From: Flavobacterium sediminilitoris
Lineage (GTDB): Bacteria > Bacteroidota > Bacteroidia > Flavobacteriales > Flavobacteriaceae
DNA length: 64,000 nucleotides
Assembly (NCBI RefSeq): GCF_023008245.1
Contig: NZ_CP090145.1
Location: 1,426,001-1,490,000 of the forward strand
Direction of reading: 5' to 3'
Each line of letters begins with the position of its first letter. Positions within the stretch are counted from its first letter, which is position 1. Position numbers and translations under genes: made by a program. This document shows, piece after piece, positions 34,039 through 40,612 of the stretch. The notes below the pieces were generated by a model. That model did no database searches, had not been told where the DNA came from, and worked only from the letters and a program-made list of their open reading frames with translations.

Positions 34039-34968
34039 ATGATGTTAGACAAATATATATCGGATTTATTATATCGTTATCAGTGTGTTACTATTCCTGG
34101 TTTTGGTGCTTTTGTTACTGAAAATCAGTCGGCACAGATAAGTGGAAGCGCATGTACCTTTATTCCGCCTAGAAAAAATGTATTTTTTAATGTAAATATT
34201 AAAAATAATGATGGGTTATTAGCAAATCATATTTCATTACAAGAAAAAATCACTTATGAAGAAGCTTTAGAAAAAATTAATTTTGAAGTGAGTCTTTGGA
34301 TGTCGTCTTTGCAAAATAAAGATAGAGTTGTTTTAACAAACATTGGTGAAATATACACAAATAGTGAAGCTAATTTTGTTTTTGAACCATCAAATTCAAT
34401 AAATTACTTAGTGTCTTCTTTCGGATTAAATAGTTTTGTTATTCCAGAGATGAAACGAGAAATTTTAAAAGAACAAGTTGAGGCTATAGAAGTTAAAGCT
34501 CCTATTGTATTTACACCAGAAAAGAAGAAAAATTATTCGTTTTTGAAATATGCTGCGGTTATAACTTTGTTTTTTGGAGCAGGAATTACAGCGTATAAAA
34601 TTCAATATGATCAACAAGTAAAAATAGATACACTTTTGGTACAAAAAGAAGTACAAGAAAAAGTGCATGATAAAATTCAGGAAGCAACTTTTTTTATAGA
34701 TAATCCTGTAGCTACAGTTGAATTGGCAGTAAAAGAAGAGAAATTATCATATCATTTAATTGCAGGAGCTTTTAGAAGTGAAGAAAATGCTAAAAAAGCA
34801 TTGAAAATATTAAAAGATCAAGGCTATGACGCTCATTTGCTAAACAAAAATAGTAATGGACTAACGCCTGTTGCTTATGGAAGTTTTAAAACTGCTGAAG
34901 AAGCTGAAGCTGAAAAAAGTAAACTATATAAGGAAGATAATGCCGATGCATGGCTTTTAATAGAATAA
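34039..34968 (+). CDS. HU-CCDC81 and SPOR domain membrane protein
   Basis: About 309 residues from the ATG at 34039 (34042 is an equally possible ATG). Two HU-CCDC81-type domains occupy residues 1-125 (LLYRYQCVTIPGFGAFVTE, SNSINYLVSSFGLNSF). A single membrane helix lies at about 165-185 (YAAVITLFFGAGITAY), then a linker and a C-terminal SPOR domain (about 235-309; YHLIAGAFRSEENAKKAL, VAYGSF) that binds denuded septal peptidoglycan. It is a Bacteroidota-specific architecture presumably acting in cell division or envelope organisation, with the HU part inside the cell and SPOR in the periplasm. The gene is monocistronic, bounded by its own promoter and terminator. Confidence 0.88.
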   Translation: MMLDKYISDLLYRYQCVTIPGFGAFVTENQSAQISGSACTFIPPRKNVFFNVNIKNNDGLLANHISLQEKITYEEALEKINFEVSLWMSSLQNKDRVVLTNIGEIYTNSEANFVFEPSNSINYLVSSFGLNSFVIPEMKREILKEQVEAIEVKAPIVFTPEKKKNYSFLKYAAVITLFFGAGITAYKIQYDQQVKIDTLLVQKEVQEKVHDKIQEATFFIDNPVATVELAVKEEKLSYHLIAGAFRSEENAKKALKILKDQGYDAHLLNKNSNGLTPVAYGSFKTAEEAEAEKSKLYKEDNADAWLLIE

Positions 34969-34993
34969 AAAAATCCCTTTTTGGGATTTTTTT
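34967..34993 (+). terminator. Intrinsic terminator after the HU/SPOR gene
   Basis: AAAAATCCC and GGGATTTTT form the stem with a five-T loop, ending in a T run, directly after the stop codon. The end of the T run carries the TTTG that may be the -33 box of the next gene. Confidence 0.85.
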
Positions 34994-35024
34994 GTATTGA
35001 ATTATTATGAGCTTACTATCTTTG
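34991..35024 (+). promoter_or_regulatory. Promoter of the acyl-CoA thioesterase gene
   Basis: TATCTTTG at 35017-35024 is an exact -7 element, with a TTG at 34997-34999 (17-base spacer) or TTTG at 34991-34994 (22 bases). Transcription would start near 35030, so the ATG at 35036 is the real start and not the in-frame TTG at 34997. Confidence 0.65.
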
Positions 35025-35035
35025 CAAAAAAAACA

Positions 35036-35545
35036 ATGCAAACAAAATATCCTTCAGAATCAGTTACTACATTAACTGATTTAGTTTTACCAGGAGAAAC
35101 GAATCCTTTAAACAATCTTTTTGGTGGGGAATTATTAGCCAGAATGGATAGAGCAGCAAGTATTACCGCTAGAAGACATTCTAGAAGGATTTGTGTAACT
35201 GCTTCAGTAAATCACGTGGCTTTTAATAGAGCAATTCCTCTAGGAAGTGTTGTGACAGTTGAATCTAAGGTTTCTAGAACATTTAATACATCAATGGAGA
35301 TTTTTATAGATGTATGGATTGAAGATAGGGAATCTGGAGTTAAAAATAAGGCAAATGAAGCTATTTATACATTTGTAGCAGTAGATGAAACAGGAAGACC
35401 AGTGCAAGTAGCGCCAATTGAGCCTCAAACAGAACTAGAAAAAGAAAGATTTGAAGCTGCTTTAAGAAGAAAACAATTAAGTTTAGTTTTAGCAGGAAAA
35501 ATGATGCCTAGCGAAGCTACAGAGCTAAAAGCATTATTCTCATAA
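35036..35545 (+). CDS. Acyl-CoA thioesterase (hotdog fold, YciA-like)
   Basis: A 169-residue single hotdog-domain hydrolase of acyl-CoA thioesters. The start at 35036 is chosen from the promoter position. The N-terminal segment NPLNNLFGGELLARMDRAASI (about 20-40) carries the hotdog helix with the catalytic Asp. VTASVNHVAFNRAIPLG and a GRPVQV strand follow. Substrate range in this family is broad (short to long acyl-CoA). It stands alone between terminators, so the context gives no pathway. Confidence 0.88.
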   Translation: MQTKYPSESVTTLTDLVLPGETNPLNNLFGGELLARMDRAASITARRHSRRICVTASVNHVAFNRAIPLGSVVTVESKVSRTFNTSMEIFIDVWIEDRESGVKNKANEAIYTFVAVDETGRPVQVAPIEPQTELEKERFEAALRRKQLSLVLAGKMMPSEATELKALFS

Positions 35546-35550
35546 ATTTT

Positions 35551-35587
35551 AAAAAAATCCGATTAAAACTTTAATCGGATTTTTTTA
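35551..35587. terminator. Bidirectional terminator between thioesterase and ABC genes
   Basis: A long perfect stem AAAAAATCCGATTAAA/TTTAATCGGATTTTTT with a two-base nominal loop. It lies between the two convergent genes with T runs on both strands. Confidence 0.85.
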
Positions 35588-35596
35588 ATTACTTTT

Positions 35597-36292
35597 TTAA
35601 GCTGAAAAAAACATTTCTAATTCTTTTAGTGTTTCTGTAGTAGGAATTAAATCTTTCACAACATCACCTTTTTCTAGGACTACAATTCTATCTGAAACTT
35701 CAACAGTGTGTTGTAGATCATGACTAGATACTAAAACAGTAGTGTTCTTATCTTCTGCTAAAGATTTAATTATTTTTTTTAATCTAATTTGAGTTGTAGG
35801 ATCAAGATTTGCAAAAGGCTCATCAAGAATAACAACTTCAGGATTGCCAATTAAAGCACCTACAATACCTGCTTTTTTAGCATTACCTTTTGATAGATCA
35901 CGTAAATATTTTTTGTTGTTTAAAATTTCTCCGTTAAAGAAATCTTCGTAATTTTTAAGGAAACTATCTACATCAGCTTTGTTCCAACCTCTTAATTCTC
36001 CTATGAAATAAAAATATTCTTCAGGAGTAAGATAGCCTATTAAGAAAGTTTCATCAATAAAAGAACTAGTAAAAACTTTCCATGATTCACTAGTGTTTAT
36101 TTGAATATCATTAGATGTTATTTTTCCATCTGTAGGTTGAATTAAATCTAAAAGTAAGCTAAAAAAAGTAGTTTTTCCAGCACCATTATTACCTACTAAA
36201 CCAAAGCTTTGACCTTTTGGAATTTCAAGATTTTGTATATTTAAAACGGTAGTTCCGTTGTATGTTTTTTTGAGGTTTGAAACTTGTATCAT
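35597..36292 (-). CDS. ABC transporter ATP-binding protein
   Basis: A 231-residue ATPase subunit. Walker A is GNNGAGKTT (Lys40), the Q-loop region follows, the signature is degenerate (LSKGNAKK in place of LSGGQ), Walker B is VVILDEPFANLD and the H-loop is VLVSSHDLQ. It resembles the drug- or lipid-type ABC-2 ATPases. It is the last gene of a four-gene minus-strand cassette (PadR, membrane protein, DUF5687 permease, this ATPase), 44 bases after the permease. Substrate unknown. Confidence 0.92.
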   Translation of the reverse strand: MIQVSNLKKTYNGTTVLNIQNLEIPKGQSFGLVGNNGAGKTTFFSLLLDLIQPTDGKITSNDIQINTSESWKVFTSSFIDETFLIGYLTPEEYFYFIGELRGWNKADVDSFLKNYEDFFNGEILNNKKYLRDLSKGNAKKAGIVGALIGNPEVVILDEPFANLDPTTQIRLKKIIKSLAEDKNTTVLVSSHDLQHTVEVSDRIVVLEKGDVVKDLIPTTETLKELEMFFSA

Positions 36293-36336
36293 TATATAAT
36301 ATGTTTTAAAGTTTTTAGCGTATAAAATTAAAAAGG

Positions 36337-37806
36337 TTACTTTTTTTGCTTGTATGCTTCAATAGTAGCATATTTCTCTTTTTTGTAAATAGATTCAATA
36401 AGTTCAAATACTTTATTTTTAAAGGTAAAACCTAAAATACCAGTAATTGCTACAAATAAGTAGCCATATTGCCATCCTAATGTATAATGACCTATTGCAT
36501 ATACAATCATTGGTAAAGCTAATTTTGGTAATGAGATTAATAGTGTTTTTATATTGAACGATTTTTTATCTCCAAAAGCATTTTTATTTGAAGTTAAATC
36601 GATAGGTGTTTTTATATAAGCACCACCTAATAAAACTAAATGCGAACTTACTCCAATATTGAAAATTGCACCTACAACAATAGCTAAATAAACTTCCCAG
36701 CCAAAATATAAATAAAAGGAAGCTAACAATGTTGAAATGACTGTTGCAATAACCATTAGCCACCATTTTGATGATAAATAATCTCTATAAGTTATGTTTT
36801 GTGTCATCATTAAAGGATAATAAGAACTATCCCAACTTGGAACAAACTGTCCAAAGTTTAATAAAAAACCACCAGAAACAAATATTCCCGCAAAAATTTT
36901 CCAAACAGGAGCATCATAAGCTTCTATTGATTTTGTAAAAAAGAGTAGCCCATAAAATAGAAACATAACACTCATTAACAAAGTAGATTTTGCTCTTTTG
37001 TTTCTTTTTAAAAGACGAATGTCATTCTTCAAAAATGTAGCTAAACTTCCTAATTGGTCTAGCCAAGTGAAATTTTCAGTAGTTGCATCATCTTGCTTTA
37101 CAGATAATCCAGCATCTAAATAAAGGTTGGATTTGAAAAATTTAAAAGTAAAGTAGTATAATGTACTAAGAATAAATAAAGGAATCAAAATGGTATAAGG
37201 ATAATTGTAGAAGTTTTCAAAAAACAGATTTGTGTATTGAGTAATATCAAAAACAGCATAGTATTGAAGGATTCCTAAAACTCCGAAAATAGCAGCTACA
37301 ATATAAAAGACAATATCTTTTTTGTCTATCAATATAGCAATAAAGTTATTGCAGTATATTAAAAGTAATATGCTTAAGCCCCAAAACAAACTGTTTAAAG
37401 GAGGAAATCCTTCTTTAATTAATACAATCGTAAATGGAATAAAGAAGAACCAATGAATAAAATTAAAAAAGGAAAGTATTGTTTTATTTAAAGTATAATG
37501 TACGATTTTATTCTTTTTAATATTCTGATTTAAAAAAGGACGAATCGTGAGTGATGGCATTTTTTGAAAAAAGAACCGTATGAATAAATCAAATACTAAG
37601 TAATAAATAATGAATTGATTAATAGTAGGAAAAGGTTCTAATCCAGCTTTCTCTATTAGAAAATAAGAACCAATACCTAATAGGATAAAAGTACCGATAA
37701 AGTATATTGCCCCAAAAATCATTAGAATTTTTAAAGCCAAATTAGACGAAAAGGATGATGATCTAAAAAAGGCTTTCCATTCTAGAGTAATGAATTGTTT
37801 AATCAT
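36337..37806 (-). CDS. DUF5687 family ABC-2-type permease
   Basis: A 489-residue polytopic membrane protein with about 11-12 helices. The cytoplasmic N-terminus MIKQFITLEWKAFFRSSSF is followed by a long first helix pair and the FFFQKMPSLTIRPFLNQNIKK motif seen in the DUF5687 family of Bacteroidota. Its pairing with an ABC ATPase 44 bases downstream makes it the membrane half of an exporter. The cargo is not known. PadR control upstream suggests a stress- or compound-inducible transporter. Confidence 0.82.
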   Translation of the reverse strand: MIKQFITLEWKAFFRSSSFSSNLALKILMIFGAIYFIGTFILLGIGSYFLIEKAGLEPFPTINQFIIYYLVFDLFIRFFFQKMPSLTIRPFLNQNIKKNKIVHYTLNKTILSFFNFIHWFFFIPFTIVLIKEGFPPLNSLFWGLSILLLIYCNNFIAILIDKKDIVFYIVAAIFGVLGILQYYAVFDITQYTNLFFENFYNYPYTILIPLFILSTLYYFTFKFFKSNLYLDAGLSVKQDDATTENFTWLDQLGSLATFLKNDIRLLKRNKRAKSTLLMSVMFLFYGLLFFTKSIEAYDAPVWKIFAGIFVSGGFLLNFGQFVPSWDSSYYPLMMTQNITYRDYLSSKWWLMVIATVISTLLASFYLYFGWEVYLAIVVGAIFNIGVSSHLVLLGGAYIKTPIDLTSNKNAFGDKKSFNIKTLLISLPKLALPMIVYAIGHYTLGWQYGYLFVAITGILGFTFKNKVFELIESIYKKEKYATIEAYKQKK

Positions 37807-37864
37807 ATTTTAGATTGTTAGTTTAGTTATATGATTAGTAGCTATAAATTGAAAATTGTTACGA

Positions 37865-38566
37865 TTAATCTACTAATTCATATTCAGGATATGTCTCTTT
37901 TAAATAAACTTCAGCTTTAGAAGGTATAATTTTGATGATTACATACATTATTAAATAGTAGGAAACAATAATAAATGAAACAAGTAATAATAGAATCGGT
38001 TTTTCAATTATTGTTTCGTTAAAAATGTTTGCGCCATTTACTATTTGAAGAGGAATAAATAGTAAGCCAGAAAAGTGACCATAACTATAAATAATTTCTT
38101 CAAAAAGCCATCTTTTTTTATCTTCTTTCTTTTGTTGATTAATTTTTCTTTTTGTAAAAGAAAAAAAGAAAATTGATATTAGAATTCCAGTTAGGAATAT
38201 AATAGGAAATATAGCATCAAAAAAGAGAATAGATAAAATTTTTGATAGAATATAAGTTGCTAAGAAAGTACCAATGATTTGAGGTAATTTGAAGAAATCT
38301 TTAAAATGTTTCCAAATAATCATATTGTATTTTTTACTTAAAGAAGCTTGTCTTTTTTCTACAACATCCATGAAACCAAAAACACCAAATTTTTTAAACT
38401 CTAATTGTAGTACATCTTCAAAAGGGATTTTTGGATTTTCTAACCATTGCTTTTCAATGGCATTGGCTAAATGATCAACAAGTTCTGTTTGTAAATCGTA
38501 CCATTCTACATAATGTTGACGTGTAAACTCATATAGTCGATTTATTTGTTCAGTAGTTAATTGCAT
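37865..38566 (-). CDS. PadR-associated membrane protein of unknown function
   Basis: A 233-residue protein. A soluble N-terminal region of about 85 residues (EQINRLYEFTRQHYVEWYDLQ, LVDHLANAIEKQW) looks like the short helical domain found in proteins encoded next to PadR regulators (DUF1700/HAAS-like). Four to five membrane helices follow. It starts one base after the PadR stop and lies 58 bases before the DUF5687 permease. Proteins in this position may modulate the regulator or the transporter, but nothing is established. Not recognised beyond this. Confidence 0.65.
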   Translation of the reverse strand: MQLTTEQINRLYEFTRQHYVEWYDLQTELVDHLANAIEKQWLENPKIPFEDVLQLEFKKFGVFGFMDVVEKRQASLSKKYNMIIWKHFKDFFKLPQIIGTFLATYILSKILSILFFDAIFPIIFLTGILISIFFFSFTKRKINQQKKEDKKRWLFEEIIYSYGHFSGLLFIPLQIVNGANIFNETIIEKPILLLLVSFIIVSYYLIMYVIIKIIPSKAEVYLKETYPEYELVD

Positions 38567-38567
38567 T

Positions 38568-38903
38568 TTAATAATTCAATTTTGGATTAACAATAGTTTG
38601 CATATTTTTTATAAATTCTTCTAATTCAGAAAGCTTATTAATGGTCTCTTTAGTTCCTTTTTCAGTTAACTTATAATATTTTCGTAAACGATTATCTACT
38701 TTTTCTACTTCAACAGTGAGCAATTCTTCAGCTTCAAGTTTATGTAAAGCAGGGTATAAAGCACCTTCAGTAATCTTTAATTCACCTTTTGTAATTTCTT
38801 TTACTTTTTGAGTAATTTCATAGCCATACATTCTTCCATTTTCTTCAAGAAGCTTCATTATTATTGTATTTAGACTTCCTTTATACAGTTGAGAGTTTTT
38901 CAT
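38568..38903 (-). CDS. PadR-family transcriptional regulator
   Basis: A 111-residue winged-helix regulator from the ATG at 38903. The frame extends to 38936, but that ATG lies inside the promoter, so the shorter form is preferred. The PadR signature is clear: GSLNTIIMKLLEENGRMYGYEI, then ITEGALYPALHKLEAEELL and a C-terminal dimerisation helix. PadR proteins usually repress an adjacent transporter operon until a ligand binds; here that is the ABC cassette transcribed with it. A palindrome on its promoter points to autorepression. Confidence 0.92.
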   Translation of the reverse strand: MKNSQLYKGSLNTIIMKLLEENGRMYGYEITQKVKEITKGELKITEGALYPALHKLEAEELLTVEVEKVDNRLRKYYKLTEKGTKETINKLSELEEFIKNMQTIVNPKLNY

Positions 38904-38933
38904 TAGATTTTGTTTTAGCTTTAAAAGCAAACT

Positions 38934-38960
38934 CAAATATACATAAATTTCTTATGTATA
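38934..38960 (-). promoter_or_regulatory. padR promoter -7 box overlapped by operator palindrome
   Basis: Minus-strand TATATTTG (38934-38941) is an exact -7 element. It overlaps the inverted repeat TATACATAA-N5-TTATGTATA (38938-38960). The ACAT/ATGT half-sites resemble those bound by PadR proteins. Binding by a dimer would block the promoter. Confidence 0.65.
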
Positions 38961-39006
38961 ATATTTTTAGGTATATATTTTTTCAGTTTTTCTTAATTAG
39001 GTTTCT

Positions 39007-39014
39007 TATTTTTG
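39007..39014 (+). promoter_or_regulatory. -7 promoter element of the PaaE-like gene
   Basis: TATTTTTG fits TAnnTTTG and lies 17 bases before the ATG at 39032. No clear -33 box. It lies about 47 bases from the PadR palindrome, so divergent control is possible but not evident. Confidence 0.45.
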
Positions 39015-39031
39015 TATAAAATATTAAAGTA

Positions 39032-40084
39032 ATGTCAACATTCTATAAATTAGTTATAAAAGAAATAAAAAGAGAAACCACATCATGTGTTTCTATACTT
39101 TTTAATGTGCCAGATGAATTAAAAGCGTTTTATAAATTTATTTCAGGTCAATATGTTACACTTAAGTTAACATTAGATGGGGAAGAAGTGAGAAGGGCTT
39201 ATTCAATTTGTTCATCTCCAAAAAGTGGAGAATTACGAGTAGCGATTAAAGCTGTAAAGAATGGTTTCTTTTCAAAATTTGCAAATGAGAAGTTGAGTGT
39301 AGGAAACGTAATCGAAGTAGGATTACCAGAAGGAAAATTTGTTTTTGAACCTCAGGCCGATAGGTTAAGGAATTATGCTGCATTTGCTGCGGGAAGTGGT
39401 ATAACACCTATTTTATCTATTATTAAATCAGTTTTAGAAGAAGAACCAAAGAGTACGTTTGTACTAGTTTATGGAAATAAAACACCTCAGGATGCTATTT
39501 TTCATGATGAATTACAAGCATTGCATTTAGAATATGTCGGTCGTTTTTTTGTTCATTATGTATACAGTCAAGTTAATGTTGAAAATGAACTTTTTGGTAG
39601 AATAGATAAATCAGCGGTTAATTTTATTATAAACAATAAGCATAGCGAAAAGTCTTTTAATAAGTATTACTTATGTGGCCCAGAAGAAATGATAAATACA
39701 GTATCTGCTGTTTTAAAAGAAAATCATGTTTCTGAAAAAGATATTAAATTTGAACTGTTTACTACATCATCATCAGAAAATACTTCAGCGTCATTGTTAG
39801 AAGGACATTCAAAGATTACGGTTGTTGTAGATAATGAAGAAACTATTTTTGAAATGAGTCAGAAACAAACCATTTTAGAAGCCACATTAAAACAAGGAGT
39901 AGATGCTCCATATTCTTGTCAAGGAGGAGTTTGTAGTAGTTGTATTGCAAGAGTAACAAAAGGAGCTGCAATTATGAAGAAAAATTCAATTTTAACCGAT
40001 GGAGAAATTGAAGAAGGATTAATATTAACTTGTCAAGCTCAACCTACAACACCAGATATTTTTGTAGATTTTGATGATGTATAA
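39032..40084 (+). CDS. PaaE-like flavin reductase with C-terminal 2Fe-2S ferredoxin domain
   Basis: A 350-residue oxidoreductase that passes electrons from NAD(P)H through FAD to a [2Fe-2S] centre. It has a FAD domain with RRAYSICSSP (about 53-62), an NAD-binding domain with AAGSGITPILSII (about 116-128) and a plant-type ferredoxin domain at the end with CQGGVCSSC and a later LTCQAQ cysteine. The domain order is that of PaaE (phenylacetyl-CoA epoxidase reductase) and Hcr-type reductases. No paaABCD genes are near, so the partner oxygenase or desaturase is unknown. All four cluster cysteines are present. Confidence 0.88.
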   Translation: MSTFYKLVIKEIKRETTSCVSILFNVPDELKAFYKFISGQYVTLKLTLDGEEVRRAYSICSSPKSGELRVAIKAVKNGFFSKFANEKLSVGNVIEVGLPEGKFVFEPQADRLRNYAAFAAGSGITPILSIIKSVLEEEPKSTFVLVYGNKTPQDAIFHDELQALHLEYVGRFFVHYVYSQVNVENELFGRIDKSAVNFIINNKHSEKSFNKYYLCGPEEMINTVSAVLKENHVSEKDIKFELFTTSSSENTSASLLEGHSKITVVVDNEETIFEMSQKQTILEATLKQGVDAPYSCQGGVCSSCIARVTKGAAIMKKNSILTDGEIEEGLILTCQAQPTTPDIFVDFDDV

Positions 40085-40105
40085 ATTTTAATTAGATAAA
40101 TAATC

Positions 40106-40148
40106 AAATCTGAGATGTCTTTCTAAGATGTCTCAGATTTTTTTTTTT
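40106..40148 (+). terminator. Terminator after the PaaE-like gene
   Basis: AAATCTGAGA (40106-40115) pairs with TCTCAGATTT (40131-40140), with partial pairing inside, followed by a T tract. It overlaps the 3' end of the HxlR remnant on the other strand. Confidence 0.7.
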
Positions 40149-40422
40149 GATTAACTAAATAAGCCTGATCAGGTTTTATATCTTTGATATAATCAACTCC
40201 CCATTCGTATAAAGGGTCAAATATTAAACATAACTTTTTACCTCTTTCAGTTAACGAATATTCTACTTTTGGAGGAACTTCTGCATAAACTTTTCTGTTT
40301 ATAATATCATCATTCTCTAATTCTCTTAATTGACTAGTTAACATTTTCTCAGTTATGTTCTCACAGTCTCTTTTAATCTCACCATATCTTTTTGTATTTC
40401 CATTATCAAGAGTAATTGCTGT
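40123..40422 (-). pseudogene. HxlR-family regulator, N-terminally truncated
   Basis: The frame reads AITLDNGNTKRYGEIK, then a stretch containing ITEKMLTSQLRELE, then VPPKVEYSLTERGKKLC to the stop. This is the winged-helix core and C-terminus of an HxlR regulator. The first 25-30 residues of the family (the conserved Cys and the GGKW region) are missing. The frame meets a stop at 40423-40425, and the DNA beyond it belongs to another gene on the opposite strand. An internal ATG at 40344 could give a 73-residue product, but it would lack half of the DNA-binding domain. It is best read as a remnant, probably once divergent from the gene next to it. Confidence 0.75.
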
Positions 40423-40544
40423 TCATACGGATGCTATAAATCACTGTAGTCTAACCAAAGTAGAATTAGATGCTTATATTGAAAAAGAGAATATTAATAC
40501 CCAGAGAAGGAGATATTCTTCTTTATAACCAAGTAATTAAATAA
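40412..40544 (+). pseudogene. C-terminal remnant of a metallo-beta-lactamase-fold hydrolase
   Basis: The plus strand reads VIAVHTDAINHCSLTKVELDAYIEK without a start. This resembles the end of MBL-fold proteins, which have an AVHmEAiNHC element near the C-terminus. After ENIN the frame goes to a stop at 40526. A shift of one base restores IPREGDILLYNQVIK to a stop at 40542, as expected for the family ending (PEDGE-like). So the gene has lost its N-terminal portion and also carries a frameshift. It abuts the truncated HxlR regulator head to head. Confidence 0.65.
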
Positions 40545-40547
40545 AAA

Positions 40548-40587
40548 ACAAACCACAACAAAATAGTTTGTTGTGGTTTGTTTTTTA
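40548..40587. terminator. Terminator between MBL remnant and RND efflux gene
   Basis: A perfect 15-bp stem (ACAAACCACAACAAA and its complement) with an ATAG loop, flanked by an A tract on the left and a T tract on the right, so it can work on both strands. It ends the RND efflux operon on the minus strand. Confidence 0.88.
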
Positions 40588-40612
40588 TTCTGTCTTTTTC
40601 AAGAAAGATTTT

